Assembly (NCBI RefSeq): GCF_004570875.1
Contig: NZ_SPQK01000010.1
Location: 1 to 64,000, forward strand
Direction of reading: 5' to 3'
Length of the DNA: 64,000 nt
From: Blastococcus sp. CT_GayMR16
Lineage (GTDB): Bacteria > Actinomycetota > Actinomycetes > Mycobacteriales > Geodermatophilaceae
Position 1 is the stretch's first letter, and every line of letters starts with the position of its first letter. The translations under genes were made by a program, and so were the position numbers. Under the pieces are notes generated by a model that worked only from the letters and a program-made list of their open reading frames with translations, made no database searches and had not been told where the DNA came from. Below, piece by piece: positions 10,446-18,682 of this stretch.

Positions 10446-11587
10446 GAACGCAGCGCCCTCTCGTTGTCCAGTGCGAGTGCCAGGTAGACGGCGGTGAAGT
10501 CGGCCACCGAGAGCTGGCGGGCCAGCCGAGGGAGGCGGGCGAACCGCGTGGGGTCGCCGTGCTCGGCCAGCCCGCTGACCGGGACGTTGTGCTCTGCGGC
10601 GGCCCGCAGCACCGTGTCCATGGCCGCCGCCGCCGACCGCGGCTCCCGCTCCCCTGCGCCGTCGTCCCCACCGGCCTCGGCGTCGCGGATGGTCAGCAGC
10701 CGCAGGCGTCGCCCGGCGTCGTCGGCGCGGTCCCGGAAGAAGTCGTCGGCGCCGTCGCGGGGGGCCAGCGGCCCGCCCAGGACGGCGCACGCGGCCACTC
10801 GCTGGTCGGGCAGCCGGAACCCGGTGGCCGGCAGGCCCGCGAGGGTGGCCAGCTGGTCGGTGATCCGGGTGGCGGCGGCGCCGGCGAGCGGGCCCTCGGC
10901 GGCGATGACCGGGAGCGCCCCGAGCAGCTCGAGCGCCATGGTCTTGGCCGGGTTCACGAAGGATTCCTGCGCCGGCCCGCACTCGCCCGCGACCTCGTCG
11001 AGCGCGGCGGCGATCGCCTCGGGCTCGGCCACACCCTGGGGGATCAGGTCGAGCTCGGTGGCCAGCTGCAGCAGCGGCGTCAGCAGCGACCACAACGTCG
11101 TGTGCTGCACGCGGGAGTGCGGCAGCGAGACGTAGGGCGCCCGCGCGGCGGAGCAGGCCGCCCGCAGCGGCGCGTCCTCCGCGCCGATGCCGACGAGGGA
11201 CACCCCCCGCCGTGCCGCTTCGTACGCCGGGGCCACCGCGTAGCGGCCGGCGCCCGTCCGGGTCGCCACCACGGCGATGTCGGTGGGTCCGGTCCACACC
11301 GGCAGCGCCGGACCGGGGACGACGTCGACCGTCACCGGGCTCGACGGCCCGAGGAGGGCGCGCAGCACGGAGGCCGCCACCGCGCCCTCCCGGCGGGCGA
11401 CGATGACCAGGCCCCGCGGCCGGCCCCCCTCGGTCACCCGGCCGAGGCCCGCCTCGGTCGTCAGCCGGGCGGCCTCCCGCACCTGCGCTCCCGCGCCGGC
11501 GACGGCGGGGAGCAGCCCGCGCGGGTCACGGGCACGCAGGACCTCGAGGTCGTCGAGGACCTCCTCGGCGAGCTCGGGCGACGTCAT
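10442..11587 (-). CDS. SIS-domain protein (phosphosugar isomerase-like)
   Basis: A 381-residue homologue of the mycobacterial protein between manA and manB (Rv3256c type), annotated elsewhere as phosphoglucose/phosphomannose isomerase-like. An N-terminal SIS-like half contains the TGPTDIAVVATRTGAGR segment and a C-terminal half resembles the PGI/PMI C-terminal domain. The sugar substrate is unproven. It overlaps the Trm112-like gene upstream and the CDF gene downstream by four bases each, so it is co-translated with phosphomannomutase, which favours a role in mannose phosphate metabolism. Confidence 0.75.
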   Translation of the reverse strand: MTSPELAEEVLDDLEVLRARDPRGLLPAVAGAGAQVREAARLTTEAGLGRVTEGGRPRGLVIVARREGAVAASVLRALLGPSSPVTVDVVPGPALPVWTGPTDIAVVATRTGAGRYAVAPAYEAARRGVSLVGIGAEDAPLRAACSAARAPYVSLPHSRVQHTTLWSLLTPLLQLATELDLIPQGVAEPEAIAAALDEVAGECGPAQESFVNPAKTMALELLGALPVIAAEGPLAGAAATRITDQLATLAGLPATGFRLPDQRVAACAVLGGPLAPRDGADDFFRDRADDAGRRLRLLTIRDAEAGGDDGAGEREPRSAAAAMDTVLRAAAEHNVPVSGLAEHGDPTRFARLPRLARQLSVADFTAVYLALALDNERALRS

Positions 11588-11811
11588 GAGGGGTTCGTGC
11601 CCCCGCCGTCCCGGTGTCGCGCCTCGTCGAGCAGGAGCACCGGGATCCCGTCGCGCACCGGGAAGGCGCGGTCGCAGGTGGTGCAGAGCAGCTCGCTCGC
11701 CGCCTCGTCCACGGTCAGCGGGCTGTGGTGCGTGTCGGGGCAGGCCAGGATCGCCAGCAGCTGCGGATCGAGACCCAGTGGCCCGCTCGACGTCCCGTTG
11801 GCAGTGGTCAT
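11584..11811 (-). CDS. Trm112-like (UPF0434/DUF343) small protein
   Basis: A 75-residue protein with the family pattern LLAILACPDTHHSPL, CTTC and FPVRDGIPVLLLDEA. Trm112-like proteins are small zinc-ribbon proteins that in other lineages activate methyltransferases; the bacterial role is unclear. The first cysteine pair is incomplete (CPDTHH), the second (CTTC) is intact. The ATG at 11811 overlaps the pmm stop by four bases, and the stop overlaps the next start by four bases. An upstream in-frame extension is not supported. Confidence 0.8.
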   Translation of the reverse strand: MTTANGTSSGPLGLDPQLLAILACPDTHHSPLTVDEAASELLCTTCDRAFPVRDGIPVLLLDEARHRDGGGTNPS

Positions 11812-13172
11812 GCCCGCACCATCCTCAGTACCTGGTCCCGGAGTTCGGTCATCCGCGCCTCGTCCGGCGCCTCGACGTTGAGCCGCAGCAGCGGCTCGGT
11901 GTTGCTGGCCCGCAGGTTGAACCACGCGCCGTCGGACAGGTCGACCGTCAGGCCGTCCATGTCGTCGACGACCGCCCCGTCCTCCTCGGCGAAGGCATCG
12001 CGCACCTCGGCCATCCTCGCGGGGGCGTCGGCGACCGTTGAGTTGATCTCGCCGGACGCGGCGTACCGGCTGTAGGCCGCGGTCAGCTCCGAGAGCGGGC
12101 GGGCCTGCTCCCCCAGTGCGGCGAGGACGTGCATGGCGGCGAGCATGCCCGTGTCGGCCCGCCAGAAATCACGGAAGTAGTAGTGCGCCGAGTGCTCGCC
12201 ACCGAAGACGGCGTCCGTCCGGGCCATCTCGGCCTTGATGAACGAGTGCCCCACCCGCGTGCGCACCGGGTTGCCGCCGTGCTCGCGGACGATCTCCGGC
12301 ACGGCGTGCGAGGTGATCAGGTTGTGGATGATCGTCGTCCCGCGGCCCTTGGCCAGCTCCCGGACGGCCACCAGCGCCGTGATCGCCGACGGGCTGACCG
12401 GGTCGCCGTTCTCGTCGACGACGAAGACCCGGTCGGCGTCCCCGTCGAACGCCAGCCCGATGTCGGCACCGTGCTTCCGGACGGCCGCCTGCAGGTCGAC
12501 CAGGTTGGCCGGGTCCAGGGGGTTGGCCTCGTGGTTGGGGAAGGAGCCGTCCAGCTCGAAGTAGAGCGGAACGATCTCCAGGGGCAGACCCGAGAGGACG
12601 ACGGGGACGGTGTGACCGCCCATGCCGTTGCCCGCGTCGACCACGACCGTCAGCGGCCGGATGCCGGAGAGGTCGACGAGACCGTGCAGGTGCGCCGCGT
12701 ACTCGGCGAGCACGTCGCGCTGGGTGACCTCGCCGACCCGGGCGGGCGCGCGGTCGTAGCGATCCTGCTCGGCCCACTCGCGGATCGTGACCAGCCCCGA
12801 GTCCTGCCCGACGGGCGCCGCACCGGCCCGGCACATCTTGATGCCGTTGTACTGGGCGGGGTTGTGGCTGGCGGTGAACATCGCGCCGGGCATGTCCAGC
12901 GAGCCGGCCGCGAAGTACAGCAGGTCGGTGGAGCCGAGTCCCGCCTCGACGACGTCGACACCGCGGCTGATCACGCCCTCGGCGAAGGCGCGGGAGAGCG
13001 GGATGGAGGACTCGCGCATGTCGTGGGCGGTGACGACGGCGGTCGCACCGCTGTCACCGACGACGAACTCGGCGAAGGCGGCACCGATCGCCCGGCTGAT
13101 CCCCTCGTCCCACTGGTCCGGAACCACGCCCCGGACGTCGTAGGCCTTGATGAGCGAAGACAGATCGGGCAC
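11808..13172 (-). CDS. manB: Phosphomannomutase/phosphoglucomutase
   Basis: Cytosolic alpha-D-phosphohexomutase interconverting mannose 6-phosphate and mannose 1-phosphate (possibly glucose phosphates too). The catalytic phosphoserine is S102 in TASHNP, the metal-binding loop is DGDADR, and the sugar-binding GGEHSAHYYF segment and the C-terminal phosphate-binding RASNTEPLLR motif are present. At 454 residues it is full length. The GTG start has a TAGGGT box seven bases upstream and no Shine-Dalgarno sequence. It heads the four-gene overlapping operon with the Trm112-like, SIS and CDF genes. Confidence 0.93.
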   Translation of the reverse strand: MPDLSSLIKAYDVRGVVPDQWDEGISRAIGAAFAEFVVGDSGATAVVTAHDMRESSIPLSRAFAEGVISRGVDVVEAGLGSTDLLYFAAGSLDMPGAMFTASHNPAQYNGIKMCRAGAAPVGQDSGLVTIREWAEQDRYDRAPARVGEVTQRDVLAEYAAHLHGLVDLSGIRPLTVVVDAGNGMGGHTVPVVLSGLPLEIVPLYFELDGSFPNHEANPLDPANLVDLQAAVRKHGADIGLAFDGDADRVFVVDENGDPVSPSAITALVAVRELAKGRGTTIIHNLITSHAVPEIVREHGGNPVRTRVGHSFIKAEMARTDAVFGGEHSAHYYFRDFWRADTGMLAAMHVLAALGEQARPLSELTAAYSRYAASGEINSTVADAPARMAEVRDAFAEEDGAVVDDMDGLTVDLSDGAWFNLRASNTEPLLRLNVEAPDEARMTELRDQVLRMVRA

Positions 13173-13179
13173 GACGCGG

Positions 13180-13185
13180 ACCCTA
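13180..13185 (-). promoter_or_regulatory. -10 box (TAGGGT) of the phosphomannomutase operon, leaderless
   Basis: TAGGGT ends seven bases before the GTG at 13172 with no ribosome binding site between. Confidence 0.5.
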
Positions 13186-13225
13186 TCGGCGCGCCTTGTG
13201 GCGTGCTCGAACGGCCACCCTTCAG

Positions 13226-13317
13226 CAGAAGGACCTCGCCCCCCTCAGCCCTCGCACGCTCGGGCCGAGCCTCCGGACGAGGCCGAAAAGCGCGAGGGGA
13301 AGGGTGGTCCTCTTTCA
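13226..13317 (-). repeat. Intergenic repeat element, copy 2 (after DUF3499 gene)
   Basis: A GC-rich element begins at the stop of the DUF3499 gene. Its ends, AGAAGGACC and GGTCCTCTTT, are imperfect inverted repeats that continue inward (CCTCAGCCCTCGC against GCGAGGGGAAGGG). The core GCTCGGGCCGAGCCT (13258-13272) is also present in copy 1. The whole could fold into a long stem and may end transcription ahead of the phosphomannomutase promoter. Confidence 0.55.
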
Positions 13318-13665
13318 GGTGATGTCGGGAAGGACCCGGAGATGGCCGCGGCGGAAGCCACCGCCGTCGTCGGCGGGGTTGCGCGGGGGCTCGGGACGAG
13401 CGGCCTCGCGGACCGCGTCGGCGAGGGCGAGCAGGTCGTCGCCGGTGGGGCCGGCATCGTCGAGGTCGATCTCGTGACGGACGACGTCCCAGCCGCGGGG
13501 CACCGTCAGGCGCCCGGCGTGGAACTCGCACAGGTCGTAGCTGTGCGGTTCCGAATAGGTCGCCAACGGGCCGACGACGGCGGTCGACTCCGCGTACACG
13601 TAGGTCAGAGTCGCCGCTGCCGGTTGCGCGCAGCCGCTGCGCGAACAGCGACGTGACTGCCTCAC
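13315..13665 (-). CDS. DUF3499 family protein
   Basis: About 116 residues of a small conserved actinobacterial protein of unknown function (mycobacterial counterpart Rv3258c). The N terminus RRCSRSGCAQPAAATLTYVY contains a CxxxxC pair and a further cysteine follows in YDLCEFHAGRL, which suggests a metal-binding site. GAGGA lies seven bases before the GTG at 13665; a second GTG sits one codon upstream. It is followed by the intergenic repeat and then phosphomannomutase. Confidence 0.85.
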   Translation of the reverse strand: MRQSRRCSRSGCAQPAAATLTYVYAESTAVVGPLATYSEPHSYDLCEFHAGRLTVPRGWDVVRHEIDLDDAGPTGDDLLALADAVREAARPEPPRNPADDGGGFRRGHLRVLPDIT

Positions 13666-13805
13666 CACCGGATCCTCACGGACAGCACAGTAAACCTGCG
13701 CAGCGGTCGTCCGCAGCAGGCACGCGGGGTAATCGGGTGGGGACGCACCATCCTGCACGATGACCCCGTGGGCCCCGACACCGGTCCGGCACCGTTCGAC
13801 GGCCG

Positions 13806-13811
13806 TAGGCT
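13806..13811 (+). promoter_or_regulatory. -10 box (TAGGCT) of the zincin-like gene, leaderless
   Basis: TAGGCT ends nine bases before the ATG at 13821. No Shine-Dalgarno sequence is visible. Confidence 0.4.
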
Positions 13812-13820
13812 CGCCCCCAA

Positions 13821-14288
13821 ATGAGCCGCCCACCACGCCGTTCCAGCCCTTCCCGCCGCGACCGGCACGGCCGCGGCCTGCGCGGTCGCCTGGTTCCGGC
13901 CGAGGTCCCACTGGCCCGCAGCCGCGCCGAGCAGTTCGACGACCTCGTCCTCGACGCGGTCGAGGAACTGGAGCGCCGCTGGGAGCGGGAGCTGGCCGGC
14001 GTGGAGTTCGCCGTCGAGGACGTGCCGTGGGTCGAGCACATCACCCCGGAGGACGCCGTCCTGGACGCCGACGTGCTCGACGACGGCAGCGTGCCGCTGG
14101 CCCGCGTCCTGCCCGCGCACCGGGAGGACGGGCGCGAGGTGCCGCCGCGCATCGTGGTGTACCGGCGACCGCTGGAGATCCGCGCGCACGACCGCGAGGA
14201 CCTCGCCGACCTGGTGCGCGACGTGGTCGTCGACCAGGTGGCGGTCCTGCTGGGCCGTGACCCGGAGGAGATCGACCCCGGCGGCTAG
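13821..14288 (+). CDS. Zincin-like metallopeptidase family protein (Rv3259 type), catalytic motif missing
   Basis: A 155-residue protein at the position of mycobacterial Rv3259, between the divergent DUF3499 gene and the whiB2 region. The core (FDDLVLDAVEELERRWEREL ... VEDVP ... IVVYRRPLE) fits the zincin_1 / DUF1025 family. The HExxH zinc motif expected near the C terminus is replaced by VVDQVAVLLG, so the protein is unlikely to be an active metallopeptidase. The stop shares the tetranucleotide CTAG (14285-14288) with the stop of the convergent gene. Confidence 0.75.
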   Translation: MSRPPRRSSPSRRDRHGRGLRGRLVPAEVPLARSRAEQFDDLVLDAVEELERRWERELAGVEFAVEDVPWVEHITPEDAVLDADVLDDGSVPLARVLPAHREDGREVPPRIVVYRRPLEIRAHDREDLADLVRDVVVDQVAVLLGRDPEEIDPGG

Positions 14289-15163
14289 AGCGGGCTGCCC
14301 AGTTCGCGGGCCAGGGACCGGGCCTCGGCGAGCCTGGCCCGCGCGAACGCCGCGTCGAGGCCGTCTCCGCGGTCGGGCCGGGTGATCCGCGCGACCAGCT
14401 GCTCGAAGGCCACCGCGTGCCAGAGGACACCCACGTCGGGCTCCTCCCAGCCGGCGGTGCGCTCCACGACGACCTCGGCGATCAGCCCCCGGTCCTGCTC
14501 CCCCGCGGTGGTCGCCCAGAGCGTCAGCAGGTCCCGGTGCCGCGGGCCGGCCTCGACCCCGGTCCACTCGAGCACGACCAGCCGGCCCAGCTCCTCGTCC
14601 ATGACCGCGTTCGCGGCGCGGAGGTCGCCGTGGCCGACCTCGGCCAGCGGCAGTTGGCGTGCCGCCGTCCGCACCGCTCGCAGCTCGGCCAGCGGAACAC
14701 CCCCGCGCACAAGCCGGCCGGCGTCCTGGACAGAAGCGCGGGCCCGGCTCAGGGCCGGTCCCTGCGACACCTGCCACGGCTCCCCCGGGGGTACCGGCGG
14801 CGGTGCGACGCGGACGGCGGCCTCGATCGCCTCCTCCGTCCAGCGGGTGCCGCCCGCCGGGCCGGGACGGACCCGCCGTGAGAGCAGCCAGCGGCAGTCG
14901 TCGGCCGCCGCGAGCACCTCCGGAACGCCGATGCCGCGCTCCTCGGCCCACCGTCGTCCCCGCAGCTCCGCCCGCAACCGCAGGCGCCCGCTCTCGGTCA
15001 CGGCCAGGTCGAGGATCCGGTCGGCGAGCACGCCCTGGACGATGCCCAGCCGCGCGCCCAGGTCGGTCACGGCGAGCAGCGGCTGTGCCACTCCCAGGTC
15101 GACCAGGAGCGCACCGAGCCTGCCACCGGGGTCACCGGCCGCGGAACTTCCGGAAGTGCTCAT
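14285..15163 (-). CDS. Putative aminoglycoside phosphotransferase-like (kinase-fold) protein
   Basis: A 292-residue protein of uncertain function. The segment VGHGDLRAANAVMDEELG followed by VVLEWTGVEAGPRHRDLLTLW resembles the catalytic HGDxxxxN and metal-binding loops of the APH phosphotransferase fold, with EW where DW is usual. The N-terminal nucleotide-binding lobe is not recognisable. ATG at 15163 chosen; no clear ribosome binding site. Convergent with the zincin-like gene, with which it shares its stop region. Confidence 0.55.
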   Translation of the reverse strand: MSTSGSSAAGDPGGRLGALLVDLGVAQPLLAVTDLGARLGIVQGVLADRILDLAVTESGRLRLRAELRGRRWAEERGIGVPEVLAAADDCRWLLSRRVRPGPAGGTRWTEEAIEAAVRVAPPPVPPGEPWQVSQGPALSRARASVQDAGRLVRGGVPLAELRAVRTAARQLPLAEVGHGDLRAANAVMDEELGRLVVLEWTGVEAGPRHRDLLTLWATTAGEQDRGLIAEVVVERTAGWEEPDVGVLWHAVAFEQLVARITRPDRGDGLDAAFARARLAEARSLARELGSPL

Positions 15164-15246
15164 CGCCGGAATCGTCCCAGCGGAGCCCGCTTCCAGGCAC
15201 CAGGGCGCGCCCGGGTCGGCTCGCGGCCCCTGCGATGCTGGGCGGG

Positions 15247-16155
15247 ATGGACATCCCCGCGGCGGCTGCCGGCAGCGCGACGGTGCCCTGGTTCGCGCTC
15301 GGCATCGTCGTCGGGGTCCTCGGGGTCCTCCTGGCCGGACTGACGGCCGCACTGGTCCTCCGGCGGCGGGTCGCCGACCACCCGGCCGCGGCGCCCGCGG
15401 CCGCGCCGGAGGGGCTGGCCGTCGACGACCTGCCCGGCTTCCTGGAGACACCACCGGGCTCGGCCGGCGCGGCACCGCACACGGGCTGGGCCGCGCTCAC
15501 CGCACCCCCCGTTCCGGCACCACCGGCCCCCGTGCCACTTCCGCGGGCACGTCGGGACACCGTCGTCGTCCTCGCGTCGATGGCCGTCACCGCCCTGCTG
15601 CTCGTCGGGGCGGCCGCGGCCGTCGCGGCGGCGTCGCGGCCGGACGGCCGCCGCGGGCACTCGTCCTCGGCCGACGCCACCCGCGACCGGGACGGCGCAG
15701 CCGCACGGCTGACCTTCGGCGGGCTCGTCCTGGAGCCGCGGGCGGTGGGGGTCACCGCCACCTATCCGGTCGTCGAGGTGTCGACCGACGGGGAGCAGGC
15801 ACGCGCGCACGTCGAGTTCCCCACGTTCAACTGCCTGACCGGCGAGGCGCCCCCGGATCCGGTCGCCGCGGGCTGCACGCGGACGCAGACGGAGTACGCG
15901 GAGCTGGCCTCCCCCGAGCTCGTCGTCGACCGCGAGGGCGACGGCCTGCGCGTCACCGGCCGGTTCCCCACCGAGCTGCGGCCCAACGGCAGCGCGCCGA
16001 CGCCCACCGGCCGGGTCTACGAGCTGCGGATCACCGTCGCACCGGCCGACGCGGGCGCCGGGCGCGGGTGGCGGCCGGCCGACGGCGTCCTGGAGCTCGG
16101 CTCCGGGCGTGCGGACACGGTCGACGACGTCAGCGTGCTGCGGTCCGACTCCTGA
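15247..16155 (+). CDS. Hypothetical membrane protein
   Basis: About 302 residues, not assigned to a family. A membrane segment near the N terminus (VPWFALGIVVGVLGVLLAGL) is followed by a proline/alanine-rich linker, a second membrane segment (VVVLASMAVTALLLVGAAAA) and a soluble C-terminal domain of about 150 residues with two cysteines (FNCLTGE and AGCTRT) that may form a disulfide, suggesting it faces outside. The ATG at 15235 is an alternative start. The 3' end overlaps the next, convergent gene by 26 bases. Confidence 0.6.
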   Translation: MDIPAAAAGSATVPWFALGIVVGVLGVLLAGLTAALVLRRRVADHPAAAPAAAPEGLAVDDLPGFLETPPGSAGAAPHTGWAALTAPPVPAPPAPVPLPRARRDTVVVLASMAVTALLLVGAAAAVAAASRPDGRRGHSSSADATRDRDGAAARLTFGGLVLEPRAVGVTATYPVVEVSTDGEQARAHVEFPTFNCLTGEAPPDPVAAGCTRTQTEYAELASPELVVDREGDGLRVTGRFPTELRPNGSAPTPTGRVYELRITVAPADAGAGRGWRPADGVLELGSGRADTVDDVSVLRSDS

Positions 16156-16975
16156 GCCGCGGGACCGGAGGCCAGTCGCGGGCCGGGTCGGTGAGCCGCA
16201 CGGCGGGGAAGCCCAGCTCGGTGCGCAGCGGCTGCCCCTCGCCGAAGCCCCACCAGGGCCGCCGGTCGGTGCCGTCGAGCAGCGTGAGCAACGCGGCGCG
16301 GGGGACCTCGCCATCGGCCACGACGGCGAGCTCGACCTGACCGATCGCGGCGTGCAGGCGGGCGGTGGCCCGCAGGAAGCCCCGGACCCGGCGACCGTGC
16401 TCCCGCGCCGTCAGCGCCGGGAGCCACCGGTCGACCTCGCGGGGGTCACGGGTGCGGATCACCGGGCCGACGTCGTCGAGGTCGTCGACCAGGCGGTGGG
16501 TGCGTGCGGTGGCGATGACGCCGTCGGGCAGCCGGGCCGCGAGCGCCCTCGCCGTGGGGTCGCCGAGCGGGAGGCCGGCCAGGCGGAGCAGCCGGGGCCG
16601 ACGCAGCGAGCCGAGCAGGTCGGCGAGTCCCTCGGCGAGCAGGCCCGCCATCTCCTCGTCACGAGCCAGGAGGCGCCCCGGCGGGCTGCCCGGCGGAACG
16701 GGGCCGGCGGCGTCGCACAGCAGCGTCACGACGGTGGTGGGGCCGCGGCGCCGCAGGAGCAGGAACGCGGCGGCGTCCGGGCGGCCCTGCCGGTGCGCCT
16801 CCACGACCACGGCGACGGGCCGTCCGGAGAGCCGGGTGGCTGCCCCCGCATTGAGGACGGCGGTGAGCCACGGTCCGCGCGCGGTGACGGGGGCGCGCAG
16901 CGCGGCCATCAGCGGTCCTGCGGCACGGACCTCCCGGACCACCCGCGCGCGTCCGATCGCGACCCGGGTGAACAC
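16130..16975 (-). CDS. Hypothetical protein
   Basis: A 281-residue arginine- and leucine-rich soluble protein with no signal peptide or membrane segment. I do not recognise a domain; mixed alpha/beta composition with GNAT-like spacing (QVELAVVADGEVPRAALLTLL) is suggestive only. It lies downstream of whiB2 on the same strand and ends inside the convergent membrane protein gene. The start is GTG at 16975. Confidence 0.5.
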   Translation of the reverse strand: MFTRVAIGRARVVREVRAAGPLMAALRAPVTARGPWLTAVLNAGAATRLSGRPVAVVVEAHRQGRPDAAAFLLLRRRGPTTVVTLLCDAAGPVPPGSPPGRLLARDEEMAGLLAEGLADLLGSLRRPRLLRLAGLPLGDPTARALAARLPDGVIATARTHRLVDDLDDVGPVIRTRDPREVDRWLPALTAREHGRRVRGFLRATARLHAAIGQVELAVVADGEVPRAALLTLLDGTDRRPWWGFGEGQPLRTELGFPAVRLTDPARDWPPVPRLRSRTAAR

Positions 16976-17021
16976 CCCCGCATACGACCACAGCCGCGCT
17001 GTTCGGCCCCGTCCCGGGTCC

Positions 17022-17065
17022 CGCCCTGAGCCTGCGAAGGGTGGGGAGGACGGGGTCCTTTCTCA
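17022..17065 (-). repeat. Intergenic repeat element, copy 3 (after whiB2)
   Basis: On the minus strand TGAGAAAGGACCCCGTCCTCC begins at the whiB2 stop codon and is followed by CCACCCTTCGCAGGCTCAGG. It shares GGACCCCGTCCTCC and GCAGGCTC with copy 1 after lpqB. The position right behind a stop suggests a terminator-like role. Confidence 0.55.
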
Positions 17066-17491
17066 GACGGCGCGGCGGCGCAGGCGGCGGCGCTCACGCT
17101 CCGACAGCCCGCCCCAGATGCCGAACCGCTCGTCGTTGGCGAGGGCGTACTCCAGGCACTGGGCCTTGACCTCGCACCCGGTGCAGATCTTCTTGGCCTC
17201 GCGGGTCGAGCCGCCCTTCTCGGGGAAGAACGCCTCAGGGTCGGTCTCGGCGCAGAGCGCCTGCTCTTGCCAGGACTGGGCGTCGCCCTCGGTCCCGATC
17301 CCCAGCAGGCCGGCGATGCCCTGCCCGCCGATCCCCTGGTTCATCCCGAAGCCCTGCCCGCCGAAACCCGGACCGCCGAACGCAGACGCCTGACCATGGC
17401 CGCCCGTGCCCTGGCCGGCGCCCGTTCCGAACCGGTCCGAAGACCGGTCGTTCGAACTGACGTAATCGCTCAACCACGACACCTCCGCCAT
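17063..17491 (-). CDS. whiB2: WhiB2-type iron-sulfur transcriptional regulator
   Basis: Small iron-sulfur protein of the Wbl family; WhiB2/WhmD (WhiB in Streptomyces) is needed for septation. The 142-residue product has cysteines 80, 103, 106 and 112 in the C...CxxC...C pattern, the FGIWGGLSERERRRLRRR turn and basic tail, and an unusual glycine/glutamine-rich stretch (about 24-62) before the domain. The ATG at 17491 (AEVSWLSDYV) follows AGGGGA by ten bases. It sits next to divergent fbiA as in mycobacteria. Confidence 0.93.
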   Translation of the reverse strand: MAEVSWLSDYVSSNDRSSDRFGTGAGQGTGGHGQASAFGGPGFGGQGFGMNQGIGGQGIAGLLGIGTEGDAQSWQEQALCAETDPEAFFPEKGGSTREAKKICTGCEVKAQCLEYALANDERFGIWGGLSERERRRLRRRAV

Positions 17492-17576
17492 GACGATGCG
17501 TCCCCTCTCGCTTTCGCCCCGGTGCGCGGTTCCCGGGAGGTTCCCGGTCCGCTGTGCACTCGATGACATCGCCGGA

Positions 17577-17606
17577 ATTACACGCGTGTCGTTGCCCGCC
17601 CGTCAA
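17577..17606 (-). promoter_or_regulatory. Candidate whiB2 promoter
   Basis: TTGACG (17606-17601) and TGTAAT (17582-17577) are separated by 18 bases on the minus strand, about 86 bases before the whiB2 start. This would give a leadered transcript, in line with the ribosome binding site seen for whiB2. Confidence 0.45.
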
Positions 17607-17722
17607 CTTCGCCCGGTGTAAGCGACACGCCACACCAGGCACACGCGTCACAGGCGTTCGTCAGATCTCGTCCCAACCCATGACACGCCCGTGGAACAGT
17701 CGACAACTGCCTATCGGGCACG

Positions 17723-18682
17723 ATGTGTTTCGTGGAGATCGTCGTGCTGGCCGGAGGCACCGGAGGGGCTCGTTTTCTCCGTGGAGTACGCGCCGCGGCG
17801 CCGGAGGCCGGGATCACGGTCGTCGTGAACACCGGGGACGACGTGACGATGCACGGCCTCCGCATCTGCCCGGACCTCGACACCGTGATGTACACCCTCG
17901 GCGGCGGCATCGACGAGGAGCGCGGCTGGGGCCGCGCGGGCGAGAGCTGGACGGTCAAGGCCGAGCTCGCCGCCTACGACGCGGACCCGTCCTGGTTCGG
18001 TCTGGGTGACCGGGATCTCGCCACGCACCTGATCCGGACACGCATGCTCGACGCCGGATACCCCCTCTCGGCGGTGACGACCGCTCTCGCGGAGCGCTGG
18101 CAGCCCGGCGTGACCCTGCTGCCCATGAGCGACCAGCGGGTGGAGACCCACGTCGTGGTCCCCGATCCCGACACCGGCCGCCAGCGGGCGATCCACTTCC
18201 AGGAGTGGTGGGTGCGACTCCGCGCGGCGCCCGACCCGTCGGCGTTCGTCCAGGTGGGTGTCGACGCCGCCCTGCCGGGCCCGGGCGTGACGGAGGCCTT
18301 CGCGGCTGCCGACGCCGTCCTGCTGGCCCCGTCGAACCCGGTCGTCTCCATCGGCACGATCCTCGGCGTGCCCGGCATCCGAGCCGCGCTGCTGGGGTCA
18401 CCCGCCCGCATCGTGGGGATCTCCCCCATCGTCGGCGGCGCCGTGGTCCGCGGGATGGCCGACCGCTGCCTGCCGGCGCTCGGTATCGAGGTGAGCGCGG
18501 AGGGGGTCGGCCGGCACTACGGCGCCCGCTCCGACGGCGGCCTGCTCGACACCTGGCTGGTCGCCCCCGACGACGCGGCCGACGTCGGCGGTGTCGACGT
18601 CCGCCGGGTGCCGCTGCTGATGAACTCCCCCGAGGCGACCGCGAACCTGGCCCGGGCCGCGCTGGACGCAGCCGGTGTCTAG
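17723..18682 (+). CDS. fbiA: 2-phospho-L-lactate transferase (FbiA/CofD), F420 biosynthesis
   Basis: Transfers the phospho-lactate/phosphoenolpyruvate unit from its guanylylated carrier to the deazaflavin Fo in coenzyme F420 biosynthesis. The N-terminal motif [34 protein letters not shown] and the later [13 protein letters not shown] segment are diagnostic. Length is normal (319 residues). The ATG at 17723 is used; the GTG at 17735 (VEIVVLAGG) fits the usual family start as well. It overlaps fbiB by eight bases. Confidence 0.95.
   Translation: MCFVEIVVLAGGTGGARFLRGVRAAAPEAGITVVVNTGDDVTMHGLRICPDLDTVMYTLGGGIDEERGWGRAGESWTVKAELAAYDADPSWFGLGDRDLATHLIRTRMLDAGYPLSAVTTALAERWQPGVTLLPMSDQRVETHVVVPDPDTGRQRAIHFQEWWVRLRAAPDPSAFVQVGVDAALPGPGVTEAFAAADAVLLAPSNPVVSIGTILGVPGIRAALLGSPARIVGISPIVGGAVVRGMADRCLPALGIEVSAEGVGRHYGARSDGGLLDTWLVAPDDAADVGGVDVRRVPLLMNSPEATANLARAALDAAGV

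Noticed and set aside
17581-17650. ACACGCGT palindromes upstream of whiB2 as an operator
   Set aside because: Two imperfect copies only, common by composition, and no known regulator site matches.
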